From assembly GCA_032717465.1 (NCBI GenBank), contig CM064732.1, positions 22,238,812 through 22,302,811 on the forward strand: 64,000 bases of DNA. Reading direction: 5' to 3'. Under the pieces are notes generated by a model, which was not told where the DNA came from, did no database searches, and was given only the letters and a program-made list of their open reading frames with translations. Shown here piece after piece: positions 50,714-62,820 of this stretch (positions are counted from its first letter, which is position 1; every line of letters starts with the position of its first letter). The position numbers and the translations under genes were made by a program. Source of the DNA: Coenobita brevimanus (lineage: Eukaryota; Arthropoda; Malacostraca; Decapoda; Coenobitidae).

Positions 50714-53051
50714 GGCGCCATTCACCCGTGTGTTGGTGGATATTGTGGGCCCTCTTCCTAAGACTTCTTCAGGATTTTCTTATGTGTTGACCCTGATTGA
50801 TGTGGCTACTCGTTATCCTGAAGCCATTCCACTTAGAAATATCTCAACAAAGAACGTGGTTAAGGAAATGCTAGAGTTCTTCACAAAGTTTGGTCTGCCC
50901 AAGGAGGTACAGTCAGACCGGGGATGTAATTTCATGTCAAATGTTTTCAAGCAGTCTCTGAAAGAGTTGGGCATCGCCCAGATCACGTCTTCAGCTTACC
51001 ATCCCCAGACCCAAGGAACGTTGGAGAGATATCATCAAACACTCAAATCGATGCTCAAGAAATACTGTTTGGGACATCAGAAAGACTGGGATAAAGGTCT
51101 TCCATTCGTTGTATTTGCCGCAAGAGAATCTCCAAATGAATCACTGGGCTTCTCACCCTTTGAACTACTGTTTGGCCATGAAGTAAGAGGACCCCTTAAG
51201 CTACTCAAGGAATGCTGGCTGTCGGAGGAAGATGACGTCAACCTGCTGGAGTATGTGATGAAGTTCAAAGAACGGCTGTCCACTGCTTTACAGCTGGTGA
51301 GAGAGAATTTAGGAGCTGCTCAGGAGAAGATGAAGACTTGGTATGATAAGAAGTCCAGGTTACGCCACTTTCAGCCAGGAGATCAGGTTTTGATTCTGCT
51401 ACCGGTGCATGGGCAACCTCTTCAAGCCAAGTTTAGTGGTCCTTATTTCGTGGAGAAGAAACTCAGTGATATCAACTATGTCATCGCCACACCAGATCGT
51501 AGAAAGAACAAGCAACTTTGTCACATCAACATGATAAAGTTATATCACAGGCGGGACGAAAATAACCCAGTCTGCACTGTAGCTGTTCCACCCGAGTCTG
51601 CAAGTGAAGTTCTCCCATGCATCATGAGCCTGAGTGATAGTTTGGGGAAGAATCCTGATATCATGAATGATCTCCAGACTAAGCTTTCTCATCTAGCTCC
51701 CGAGGAAAGGCAGGAGTTTTCGGCATTACTGCAGGAGTACCCGCAAGTGTTCCGTGCCACTCCAGGAAGAACCACTGTGTTGATGCATGATGTCGATGTT
51801 GGAGACGCAAAGCCAATTAAATTGCCTCCTTACCGTGTGAACCCAGTGAAAGTTCCTCTCATCCAGAAGGAGCTTGGCTACCTGTTGGACCACAAGATGA
51901 TTGAGCCCTGTCAGAGCGAGTGGAGTTCTCCTGTCACTCTAGTCCCTAAGCCAGGTGGGTCACAGCGGCTTTGCATCGACTACAGACGTGTTAATCAGGT
52001 AACCAAAACAGACACTTACCCTCTCCCTCATGTGGAAGATTGCATAGACAAGATCGGAAAGGCTAGGTACATAAGTAAGTTTGATTTGTTAAACGGATAC
52101 TGGCAAGTACCTATGACTGAACGTGCTAGGGAGATCTCATGTTTTGTAACACTAGGAAAGACTTTTGCATGTTCTGTAATGCCATATGGTATGAAGAATG
52201 CACCAGCCACTTTTCAGAAGCTCATGAATGTTGTAACAGAGGGTTTGGCAGGGTGTGTTGTTTATATTGATGATGTATTAATCTTCAGTGACAACTGGAA
52301 AGATCACCTATGCCATGTCAGTAAATTTCTTGAGCGTTTGGTTCAGGCTAACCTTATAGCTAATTTATCAAAGTGTGAGTTTGGTCAAGCTAAAGTTCAG
52401 TACCTTGGGTACGTAATTGGTGATGGACATGTTGCACCACCAGCAGCTAAGGTTCAGGTTATAAGTGATCTTCCCAGACCTAAAAGTAGGAAAGAGCTAC
52501 AAAGATTTTTGGGAATGGTAGGTTATTACAGGAAATTTGTTCTTAACTTTTCAATTCTTGTATCACCACTTACAGACCTACTGAAAAAGGGAGTTAAATT
52601 TGTCTGGACCGATAACTGTGAATCCTCTTTCAGCAAACTTAAAGCCATCCTATTAAGTCAGCCAGTGCTCGCTACTCCAAATTTTGCTAAGCCTTTTAAG
52701 ATGGCTGTTGACGCAAGTGATACAGGAGCTGGGGATGTTTTGCTGCAAGAGGATGATCAGGATATTGAACACCCTGTATCTTATTACAGTAAGAAGTTCA
52801 CTCCACCTCAAAAGAACTACTCAACTATTGAGAAAGAGCTTTTGGCCTTGATTTTGGGTTTACAGCAGTTTTCATTTTATTTGTGTTCTGGTTTTGACCC
52901 CATAGTCATTTATACCGATCATAACCCACTGAAATTCCTTAGTAAGTTTAAAGATAAAAATCAGAGATTGACAAGATGGAGTCTACTTCTTCAGGAGTAT
53001 TCATTAGACATACAGCATGTCAAGGGGAAAGAAAATGTTATTGCAGATTGA
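50714..53051 (+). pseudogene. Gmr-2 integrase core, RT and RNase H
   Basis: About 775 open codons. The integrase catalytic core comes first (VDIVGPLPKTSSGFSY, VQSDRGCNF, GTLERYHQTLK), then the GPY/F module (KFSGPYFVEKKLSD). RT follows with IDYRRVNQ, SKFDLLNGYWQVPM, FACSVMPYGMKNAPATFQKL and active site VYIDDVLIFSD (Y512-I-D-D counted from the ATG at 50730). RNase H has MAVDASDTGAG, YSTIEKELLAL and IYTDHNPLKFL. It stops at TGA (53049-53051) inside the usual AD-x-LSRL ending. It is the only copy with complete RT and RNase H. It shows integrase before RT with no gap or inversion between them. Confidence 0.9.
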
Positions 53052-53118
53052 CTATCTAGACTTTAGACAGATTGTTTTAGAGTAATAAGAAATTTCCTTT
53101 GTAATTTTTTTTTTTTTT

Positions 53119-53127
53119 GTGGGGAGG
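53119..53127 (+). other. Polypurine tract of Gmr-2
   Basis: GTGGGGAGG directly before the 3' LTR, identical to Gmr-1. A T-rich run precedes it. Confidence 0.7.
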
Positions 53128-53874
53128 TGTTACATAGCCTATGATTTCATCATCCTTTGTGTATTTCTAACGTACAGTATGCTGCATGTTAGATCACGAG
53201 CGTGTTCTACCTCACTCCCCCCTTCTACCGTTATAGTAGAGTAAGTCGTTCTTTCTGTTGTTCAGAGCAGGAGTGTCAACTCTTTGTCCCCTATGGCTTC
53301 ATTTGCGCATCCTTCTTACAAGTTGTATCAAGCTCTGCCGGCCCCTATATAATGAGCTCAGTCTCTGCATTAATTGCCACTTAGATCTACTCTTCATTTT
53401 GTTCACATCTCTGTCCTCCCCTGTACAGTTGTTATTTTTGTGAGTGCTCAGGAAGTCTCCAACCATCCAGCTGTTGTGTAATTTGAGTATAACTGTTATT
53501 ACATTTTTTCTTGAACTGTATAGTATAAAGTGTTAATTCGTAGGCCTTGTGAGGTTTTTGTGATTCATGTGTTTTTGCTGTCAGCCAGTAGTAATAATAT
53601 TTTGTATCTGTAATAATATATCTTGCATTCACTGATCATTATCCGGTTTTCTCATTTTATCAGGGCTGACTTTGATAAATTTACTCTTGCTAATTTCGTG
53701 TTAATAGAGGCTATTGCAGTTAACCATATATTTAACCTGTTTTTTTGCCATTACATTATCTTATGAGTCCTGAATGTTTAGTTGTTAGTTTGAGCATTAA
53801 ACTTTAACTTGTAATTTTACCTAACTCTTTTGTTTTGAACCTGGAACTTTGCAGGACAGTTTTCTCTGTTCCGT

Positions 53875-53878
<4 letters not shown>
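53128..53878 (+). repeat. 3' LTR of Gmr-2
   Basis: 751 bases, TGTTACATAG...CGTAACA. Shorter than the Gmr-1 LTR mainly because of a deletion near the end (the ACGGGACAGTAGTGATTTTT segment is missing). It is followed by (TA)n-(GA)n. Confidence 0.92.

Positions 53879-53945
<67 letters not shown>
53879..53945. repeat. (TA)n-(GA)n right flank of Gmr-2
   Basis: (TA)n to about 53911, then (GA)n. Confidence 0.9.
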
Positions 53946-53947
<2 letters not shown>

Positions 53948-54959
53948 TGCGAAAGAGACCTTATACTTTCCTCATCGCCTCTGTTACTGTAATTCCTCTC
54001 TCCCACCGGAGAAATAGAGACACAGGTTCACATATTCAGTTAATTTAACAGACTTAGCCTGCCTGTAACAAAGCCTCAGTGAGCACACACCTCCTAAGGC
54101 AAATAAATTTTAAGACCTATTCTTGCATCTGGTTCAAGATACACCTAAAAATCTACTAAACTCTTTCTTGACTCACTGCCCACGTATAAACCACATTTCA
54201 CTGAAATCCGATAACAGATTTTTGAGATATCGTGTACACAAGCAAACAAACAGGCGGGCACGGGCGAATACATAACCTCTGTCCAACTTCATTGACGGAG
54301 GTAATTATTAATATTAAAGAAAAGTAAGCCACATAACCAAACTTCCTAGCACCGTTTAGCATCAGTACCAAAGACAGAGTATCAATTTCTTCAGAAAACA
54401 AAGTAGCACTTTCTTAGGAAGCGAAGAATCTACAGCTGGCATATCCTTTTCTTGCAACCGGAAAATCCTGATTCTTCTTTTCTAAACTGATCATGTCTGT
54501 AGAAGATGTTAAAGAGTAACTGACGTTCCCGGGAGCTGAGAGCATTATGGTGGAAAATGCAAACCGAAATTTGTCTATAAGTTTGAGCGCAAAAAAAAAG
54601 CATATTGATTCTGGACTGGAGAGGAGGGAACCAGACTGGGATGGAAAGGGGAAGGGAAGAAAGGGACTACAAGCAGGGAAAAGAAAGATTAGATTATGGA
54701 AATATAAGTATGAAAAAAGAGAATGAATTATGATTGATATTTTCTTTATTGAACTGATCCTCGCGTATCATTCACTTTACTATTATGACAAGGAATGTTG
54801 TATTATGGTTTTAAACTTTGGCTATTCATTGAGCTCTTCCATGACGCAGGAAGAGGAACGGGTGTGAGTATATTACGCATGAGGTTACACCGTTTCATTT
54901 GGATGTAAGAGGCACAAAACTGGAGCACATAGCTGTAATAAGTTTCCACACATATTCTG

Positions 54960-54964
<5 letters not shown>
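53946..54964. other. Unassigned sequence with a possible interspersed repeat
   Basis: No gene. 54180-54310 (TGAAATCCGATAACAGATTT, CAAGCAAACAAACAGG, CATAACCTCTGTCC...GACGGAGGTAA) looks like the end of a common interspersed repeat, with an inverted CCTCTGTC/GACGGAGG pair. I cannot name the family. Confidence 0.4.

Positions 54965-55013
<49 letters not shown>
54965..55013. repeat. (CT)n microsatellite
   Basis: About 24 CT units. Confidence 0.9.
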
Positions 55014-55017
<4 letters not shown>

Positions 55018-56262
55018 ACATTTCCCTCTTCCTATCCTTTCGTTTCCTCTCCGTACCTTTGCCTACCCTCACTGTCTCATCTCTACATTTTATCCCCACC
55101 CAACCTATGTTCTTTTCAGTCTCTCTGTATTTTCAATATGCTCGTCCATCTCCCCCCCATTTTTTTTTTTCCTTTTCCTAATCCCTTTCCTCCTGATGTT
55201 TACTCTCTTCTTTCTACCTACTCCTTGCTTTCTCGCTGAGTCTTTGTATTCTTCTCTCTGCACGTTGTCCCAACCCAATTCCTTCACCCTTAGCCGTCTC
55301 TCTTATCTTATCTCTCTCTCCTATCCTCCTTTTATCTTTCTTTTCCCTGTATCTCCCCCCGCTGTTCCTCTTCTGGTCTAATTCAACTCTTTCTCTCGCT
55401 TCTACCGTCTGTCTACTCCTAACTGTTTTTTCCTTTGCCTTTGACCCTGTTATTTCCGTGTCACCTATCAACTTTCCACTCCCTGTCTCCCTGTCCCCTC
55501 CCTTAATGATACTTTTATCTCTTTAACAATGCATTTCTTCAGCTGTTGTACTGCTGGCTTTGTCTTACTGTCTTCTCTCCCCTGTGTTCCTTCTTTTATC
55601 TCCCAAAGTCTTCTTCTCCTCTTATTCCTATCTTTGCCTTATTATCACTATTTTCTCATCTCTAAATGATGTTCCCAGCCAGTTCCAGGACTTATCACTC
55701 TACCTGACCTATCCGTTATATCCCCCTCCTTTTTTCTCTCCTTGCGTTCTTCCTGCTCTCTGCTCGCGAGAACACCAAATTTAGTCACAGTTTGGATCCC
55801 CCCCCGACATATGTACCCGAGCGAAAGATTTATCTCATAAGCAAAAAATGGGGGCAGGGATCGGGAGGAAAACTGTACTTCTTTGGAGATATCAACCAAA
55901 TTTGCAGTTACAAGAAATACAGACACCAATTTGGAAATAGCATAAAAATCCTCAATTATTTTCATTTCATAGACAACCCGTAATTCTCAATAGTTTTTCC
56001 GTAAATCGAAGAAACGATTTTTTATAAGGCAGATTAGCGTCACAGCCAGCCGCGCAAGAAGTAACGGTCTAAGGCTACGTGAGTAGCGCAGCAGTATTTT
56101 CCGACGGTTGCTAAGAGCAACCAGGTTTTTGGCAAACATAATTTGGTATTGCTAAAGGTAATGGTAAAGGTATTGCTATTTGTCAAAGAATTATTCTGAA
56201 ATCATTTATCAAATTGAAAACACAATTATTGATAACAGATAAAACAAAAACACCAAAAATAT
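55014..56262. other. Pyrimidine-rich, then unassigned sequence
   Basis: 55014-55780 is strongly C/T-biased on the plus strand (TCTCT, CCTTTC words) and looks like decayed pyrimidine microsatellite. Open frames there are composition artefacts. 55781-56262 shows nothing that I recognise. Confidence 0.5.
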
Positions 56263-56291
56263 TTAAACCACCTAGACTCTAGGTGGTTTAA
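56263..56291. repeat. 29-bp perfect palindrome
   Basis: TTAAACCACCTAGA, a single C, then TCTAGGTGGTTTAA: 14-base arms with a one-base centre. It could fold as a small cruciform. No family assigned. 56292-56789 holds nothing that I recognise apart from T runs near 56593 and 56648. Confidence 0.85.
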
Positions 56292-56789
56292 TCCTAGAGA
56301 ATAATGGGTTAATCAAACTGAAAGCAATATTTGGTTTACAAGTTGATTCACCCATTAATAACCTGTTAGGTCCCAAGCAATAGATCTAAAATTAATACAT
56401 GAGGAGTATTGGTTTTAGGAAGTGCGAGGGAATATTTTTGGGTGTAATCTAATAAGTTCATTTTAGTATTTTCAGGTCAGGAAACCAGAGGAAGATGATG
56501 AGCCACATGAGACAATAGTCAGCACTGCCTGAGCTGCTCGTTTGAACACGTTCCACACATTCAGTGTGGACGCCTATTATACGTTTTATTTTATTTTTTT
56601 TTTTTTTGTTTCCTTATACTGCCTCCTACAGGCCTATAAGTGTGTGTTTTTTTTTCCTTTCTTTGCGTTCTCCTCATCCTCACTCTTAATTTCAGCAAGC
56701 TCCCCCGCCCCATGTCCATCTTTGTTTCGCCTCCTATCCATGCCACTCCAATTCAGTAAGCTAAAACTCACTCTTGCAGGTTCACTTCC

Positions 56790-57290
56790 AATTTGCTAGC
56801 ATCAGTATCTCAGCCCTTTCATCGCCTTCACTCTCCCACAACCTCTCCAATATCCCAGGATTACCACCTCCATTCCCACAACTTCACTCCCCACCATCAC
56901 CACCACCACGCATACAACATCACCAGCTTCTTTCTAATATTACCTCCACTCCGACAACCTCACCACTTTCTGACATCACCAACTCCACTCTGACATCATC
57001 ACCTCCACTCTCCCATCACCATCTCCACTTCGGTAACATCACCTCTCTCAAAACATCATCGGCTCCAGTCTCACAATATCAACGCCTCAACTCTCACAAC
57101 ATCAACCACTCTCACAGCACTGCCATACCTCCTCCACACTCACCACATGACCATACAATCTTCACTCTCACATCACCTCCATCTCCACTCTTACAGTAAC
57201 GCCTCCATTCCCACAGTATCATCACCTCCATTCTCACAACATCACCCTCTCCCAGTATTATCACCACCATCAATCTAATATCTTCACCAG

Positions 57291-57298
<8 letters not shown>
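56790..57298. repeat. Imperfect CA/CT-rich minisatellite
   Basis: Repeated words are CATCACCTCCA, CTCTCACAACATCA and CTCCACTC(T/C), at 20-30 base intervals. Open frames show Ser/Thr/Pro/His repeats with no other sign of coding. Confidence 0.7.

Positions 57299-57352
<54 letters not shown>
57299..57352. repeat. (CT)n microsatellite
   Basis: About 26 CT units directly after the minisatellite. Confidence 0.9.
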
Positions 57353-57356
<4 letters not shown>

Positions 57357-58070
57357 GGCTCCACTCTGTTCTTTCAACAGTTTCAGTTTCATTACGTCTG
57401 TACTGTTTTACGCTATACTGTAGTATACTTCACTAGAAACAATTTGCTTGTAACTTTTAAAGGTTTTCCCAACTAAAAAGATATTTGAACTATTAACTAC
57501 AATTGCAGTAGTCGGATTTCTTTAGTTTTCTTGCATCATTTAGCTTTAATTTCCAATATCTTACCTTTTCTGAGACAGATGCCCTTTAAATCATGATAGT
57601 GTTATTCTTGGATATTAAATTTTAGTCTACTGGCTAGTTATTATAAAGATACGTACCGCCAAGTAACTAACTCATTCCGCATACAGTATCACAGCAATCA
57701 GTTAAAGATACAACTGAGTATGAATATTCACATAAAATAGAAGTTATATGATTTTACAATAATATAGTTCTCCTTACCCTCACCCGGAATTTGCAATGTT
57801 TACGGAAGTTTAATTTCATCAAACCAAGCGAGAGTTCCAACTAAAACAGGAGTGAATGTTTTCGAACTGAGATCATGCAGCAAGGGGACGCTTTTGAATA
57901 AGTACAAAAGGACATACTATATTGTGGAACTTTAATAGACAGTGTTTGCGTAATGCTGTGTGGACATTGAATAGATTATAAGTATTAACACTTTAATGTA
58001 CTTGCCTTGACACTTGAAAAACCATATATTGTAAATGTTCATTGACAGAAATTATGCAGTTTTACAAAAC

Positions 58071-58101
<31 letters not shown>

Positions 58102-58212
58102 ACGGACTACAAGTTTTCCTACATGTTTGTAGTTGAAGGCTGTGAGCTTACTATGTGCTTACTAAATGAAATAGTCTTGCGAATATTTTTGGACTATGTT
58201 TTCTTACGTGTG

Positions 58213-58245
<33 letters not shown>

Positions 58246-59200
58246 TGTGAAAGATTCTGTGATTACTAAATCAAATTGCCAACGCAATATGTCGAGACTC
58301 AAGCGGAAGGAAATCGCGTCAGGAAATTTGGTGACAATGTGGAAAAGAACCCAGCAATATCATGGCGAAGAGGCTTGCACACCCAGTGCATCTGTATCAG
58401 GTTTCCATAATGACTGTCATCCTTTCTAAGTTTTCGAAATGTTCATGCCAGCTTTTCTACTGTATACTACCTGCTGCTCCTTCTTACTTTTTCCTGCCGG
58501 TTTCGGCTGGAGGGTTTGGTAGACGGATGAGAATCTTTTTCTTTGCTATTCTTATATTCTTGTAGTAGTGTAGTCTCTCTTGTAGGAGCTGCTAGCATGG
58601 GCCAACTGGCCTACTACAGCAATCCTCTCATCTTGCTCTCTCTCTCTGTTAAGCAGAGGGAAGACAAGAAAACAAAGCTGCACTGGAAACAACAATGTCC
58701 ATTTTTTAGAGTCTAAACACGATACCCAAATCATTCGGGCAGCTTTCTTAGGCTATGGGTGATCATGCATGACTTAAACCACTGAGGCAGAGTAATCTGT
58801 CTCTTATCAATTCGAAACAAGGTTAGCAGGCTTTAAGTTCTTTTAGCGATCAAAGGACATATTACAGAGAAGTAAGTTGATGTTAGTGGGAGCGACTATA
58901 CTGGAGAATTCCCTGACTGAAAGGAGCTGCATTGTATGTCTGGGATTGCCTGGATCCCGTGGCTGCAAAGTCATGTCTGAGCAGATGATATGCATCGTTG
59001 GACCTCTTTGTGGGAATGGCTATGTACTGTTTGTCTGTACCATCAACCACACTGCTCATCGATTAAGATGCTATATTTTATGATGAGGTTAGTAGGCTGT
59101 TAAGGGAAAACTTCAACATATCCTGAGCAATTTCAGCTGTCACCTTAACTGGACATATAAAACAAGGAAAGTTGAATCAAGAAGGCTAATCAACTTTACT
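57353..59200. other. Unassigned sequence
   Basis: No frame above about 80 codons with any family resemblance. It contains an A-run (about 58070-58099) and a (GT)n tract (about 58207-58245). Could be unique intergenic or intronic DNA. Confidence 0.5.
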
Positions 59201-61085
59201 GAATACCTTTTCAGATCTAGTGGATGACCGAGCCCACAAGAAAGAAGAACATTTTTGATCTAATGTTCACTCCCAAAAAGATGCTTTACCCATACTGATT
59301 GTAGGTGAGCCATTAGGAGGAAGCGCCCATCCTGTGGCTACCTACGTTGGAGGCAAAATCTAGACAGTGGAGTAGACCTGACTTACGGAGAGCATACTTC
59401 AGTAATTCAAGGGAAGTAATATGTATATTGCAGTTGGAAATTGGGCAGCGTGTGAATGACGCTCAGTGAGAGATTATTTTGTGGCATAACAAGCAAAATT
59501 TGTGCCCTCGAAGGCAGTTGGACTACCACATTTCTAATCAAAATGGTTCTTACGTGAGACAGTGGCAACCATTAAAGAAAGAAGGGCAGCATACTAGCCT
59601 CGCAGCTCAGAACGACTGCATCTACCTGGACTGGAGGGGGAAGTAATTTGCTATCTATATAAGGAACTCCAGATACCAACCTTATGTCAGGAGAATCCCA
59701 TGAAGTTCTATAATCAGATGGATAACAGAAAATTGATTAAGAACAAAACTGGCCCGCTGATTGATGCAAACATTTTTTCTTAATGAATTTGAAGTAGAAT
59801 ACATCCTGAATTCTCATTTTTCATCCTTGTTCACTAGAGAGGCTGGAGGTTCTATCCCTGAGCCAGGCAATACGCATGAGGGTATGCTATTAGAGAATAA
59901 TCAGTGCACCCGAGCAGAAGTCTCCTAAGGCTAGGCAGCATGATAACCTGATATTCCCCTGATCCTAACGAGTTGCCTTTAAGAGTTCAGTGGGAATCAC
60001 ATGATCAGGTGACCTCCTCACCTTGGTACTATCATTAATAACTGGTTAGCCACTTGAAAAGTTTCACTGAGCTAAATGGAAGCAAATGTGAGTCCCACTT
60101 GCAAAATTGGAGGAAACCATTATTGTCCAAAATCACCATCCAGTTAGCTTTTTATCGGCGGTAGGGAAAGTATTTAAAGATATGCCGGTATTTGTAAACA
60201 GGATTGTAGACCAATAATTAAATTCAAATGTTACTGTACGACGTATAACATGGTTTTAGGCAGCATTATTAATTTTGACCAGTTTGACTGAAGTCTTCCA
60301 CGGTACCTGCTCTAAATATGACCAGTGACAGTCAACTGACATTTTTTATCTGGACATCCAGAATTTGCTCGACAAAGTACCTCTTTAAGGATGTTATCAA
60401 AAACTCATGCACTAGAGATTCTGAGAAAACTATCTGGATGGATGGAAAACTGTTACCAAAGAGTAGCAGGCAGTGGCTGGTCATCAGTAAAAAATGAAGG
60501 GCCCCGGGGCTTAGCTGTAGATTCGTTAATATTTGTCAGTTATGTTAGTGATCTAAATGTTGGCATCATCAGCTACATTGCAAAAACTGTGGGGGATACA
60601 AAGTAGGAGGTATTGTCTCTCCACTCAAGAAGATTGACAAACTACGTACTGTAAGTTGCTTTGGTTAAGACAGCGGAGAGATCTGAACGATAGTAAATGC
60701 TGCTCAACTTTGACAATTCACATTAGTCATGCAAATCAATGAACCTGCTACCAATACTCTTTGCCAGGAAGTGCAACCGGCAACAAAGACTTGGAGAAAG
60801 ATTTGAGTGTACTAAGTAGTAATGATCACAAGTTCTTCAAACAATTCAATAACGTAAATAAGAGAGACAGAGACTTCTAGGTTATAAGTTTAACTGCACA
60901 ATCAAGGTGAAAGTCCTCTATCTGTGTAAGTCATGTGTATGGCCAAATGTGGAATGTGCTGCAGTTATTATTGCCGCTCCTGAAAATGATATCGCAGGGC
61001 TCGAGAGATTTGCTCCAGTATGGACCACTACACTGATTACTTCATCAAACAAATGGGGTACCAGAGAAGCTGGCACATACTGGGT
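59201..61085 (+). pseudogene. Old CR1/L2-like LINE, heavily decayed
   Basis: Order-preserving fragments across several frames fit a CR1/L2 element: NIFDLMFT (end of the endonuclease, about 59250), a linker with EYILNSHFSSLFTREAG (about 59795-59850), a broken priming region, and GWMENCYQRVAGSGWSSVKN (about 60440). FVSYVSDLNVG follows, where ...FIIYINDLD... is usual (about 60530-60560), then the SYIAKTVGDTK region, where FADDTK is usual (about 60575-60605). The C-terminal LYLCKSCVWPNVEC with GLERFAPVW (about 60910-61025) matches the usual LYKSLVRPHLEY...LER pattern. No frame is intact. I infer the assignment from motif order, not from any single strong match. Confidence 0.5.
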
Positions 61086-61626
61086 CTCTCTCTCTCTCTC
61101 TCTCTTAACTTATTATTTACACTAACTGGTAAACTGTTTTCAATATCTTTTATTAAGTTGGAAACTACGCCCGCATATTTAGCATAAGTAATAGCTTGCT
61201 CAGGAGTCATGGGCGGAAGCTTTACGTGTATTTCCACCATAATACATCATTTCCTGTACAAGATTTGCTCTACCTGGAATGGCCATCACAGAGGTATTTG
61301 GTATTTCCTTGATAGAGCAGTTAATAAGTGAATAACACAAGTTTTGCTGGGGCTATTGTAATAATAAAATCGAATATTAATCCTTTCCTCAAACTTCCTA
61401 CTCTGGCCAAGACTTTCCAGGTTAGCTGAACTTCCTATTCGGTGCCCTTGCTGCAGGTGAGAGAAATGGGTAGGGAGAGTCTTCATCTCTACCATACTTT
61501 CCTCCCTTTATTAGAGTAGCAGCGTATTCCTGGCAACGTTATCATTGGTACCACATCAGTATGGAATGTAAGACCTTTAAATTTACAATTAATCATTTAC
61601 TGTTTATCATTGTAACTCCCTGCAGT

Positions 61627-61659
<33 letters not shown>

Positions 61660-62014
61660 ATCGCGTGACCTGAAAATTAATAACCCTTGAAAAGCGATTC
61701 CCTGTAAGTAGCCTGGCGCTTGCCCTGCCAAAAGGTGCACTATAGTAAACAGAGAGGCTGGGGATCGATACCAACCACATTATCGGGGACCCCATTGTGT
61801 GCCAGAGATTCATACCATATATCTTCTTTCCTTGTTTTTCCCCCAGGTCTCCTCAAAGCAACAACAAAAACAACTAAAGGTGCTGATAGTGATATAAATA
61901 AAATAACAGCGCGCTATAATGAACAGTATAACTCCATTAGTAATAATGATAACAATCATCATTATCCTCATGATCATGATCATGATCATCATATCATTAT
62001 TATTACTCGTATTA
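61086..62014. other. Unassigned sequence with short (TC)n tracts
   Basis: (TC)n lies at about 61085-61104 and 61626-61650. A tRNA-like stretch near 61700-61770 (GGGGATCGATACC as a weak B box) could be a decayed SINE head. TGATCA repeats lie near 61970-61990. No gene recognised. Confidence 0.45.
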
Positions 62015-62270
62015 AACCTCGCCATATTAATGGCGAAGCTTCTTGTTTTCGTCAGTATAATAATTATTATTAGCCTAATATTAAGCTTCGCCATGTAAAT
62101 GGCAAAGTTTATTTTCGTCAGTATTATTAAGCTTCGCCACATAAATGGCAGTTTCGTGTTTTCGTCAGTATTATTGAGCTTCGCCTTTTAAATGGCGAAG
62201 TTTATTGTTTTCATCAGTATTACTAAGTTTTGCCATATAAATAACGAAGTTTATAGTTTTCGTCTGTTAT
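62015..62270. repeat. Tandem repeat of a ~47-bp hairpin unit
   Basis: About five copies of a unit CTTCGCCAT-TAAATGGCGAAG-TTT followed by TTTTCGTCAGTATTATTAAG. Each unit contains the inverted pair TTCGCCAT/ATGGCGAA and can form its own hairpin. The last copy is degraded. No family recognised. Confidence 0.8.
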
Positions 62271-62820
62271 TGTTATTCTTCTGCACTTTTTTCTTTGAAC
62301 TTGATAATATTACACATAAAGCTACCCTAGGGTTACCCAAGTCCTTATGCCATATATAAATGATCTTGAAATATTTTTGCAGGCGATATACTTATTACTT
62401 TATAAAAACAGCATATTTCAAATTAAAATAGCTAAGAAACTAATTGAGATACAGTATTTGGTTGAATATCCTATAATAAAAGCGTTTGCTGAATAATTTT
62501 GCCTGATTATATTGCCATTTAGCCTGGTGGAAAGTACTGAATTCAGATCTGCTGCTTTTTCTTTGCAACACATTTTAGAGAAAACCACAAAAACTTTAAA
62601 GCCGTAACTTTCCAGAAATATAGCTCTGGTCTCTGTTATGATCTGAAAGAAATGTGGTTACACCTAAGCAAATGGTTAGCCAGAGTTTGAGACAAACTTA
62701 TATTTTACATATGCGTTCTTCAACACCTTAATCTTCACATCCCTTGTTGATGTTAACACAAGAAGTTACCTTCAGGTCTTCAGATCTTGTTTATATTAAG
62801 CAAATCCTGTACACATAATT
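62271..62820. other. Unassigned sequence
   Basis: AT-rich. No gene or element recognised. Confidence 0.5.

Larger units (their letters stand above)
44587..53878 (+). mobile_element. Gmr-2: second Gmr1-type Ty3/gypsy element, split by an RTE LINE
   Basis: Same family as Gmr-1 with the full set of domains: Gag, CCHC, protease, integrase, RT (YIDD) and RNase H, then polypurine tract and 3' LTR. The 5' LTR lacks its first ~47 bases next to (TA)n. An RTE element (46430-49511) is inserted in gag with an 8-bp duplication. Other lesions are a stop at 46119-46121, a frameshift near 46264, a 13-bp duplication near 50690-50710, and a stop at 53049-53051. By eye the LTRs differ at about 3% of positions, roughly twice Gmr-1, so this copy is older. 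Confidence 0.9.

Noticed and set aside
48100..54300. CRISPR array or other regularly spaced repeats with unique spacers
   Set aside because: No short direct repeats with equal unique spacers anywhere; the repeats are microsatellites or element termini, and the sequence is eukaryotic.
55014..57199. Ser/Pro/Thr-rich frames of 60-160 codons in pyrimidine-rich DNA
   Set aside because: They follow (CT)n and CCA-type minisatellites; no signal peptide followed by a credible domain.
61810..62142. Asn/Ile/Met-rich frame of 110 codons
   Set aside because: It crosses ATT/ATA and TGATCA repeats and the hairpin tandem array; composition artefact.
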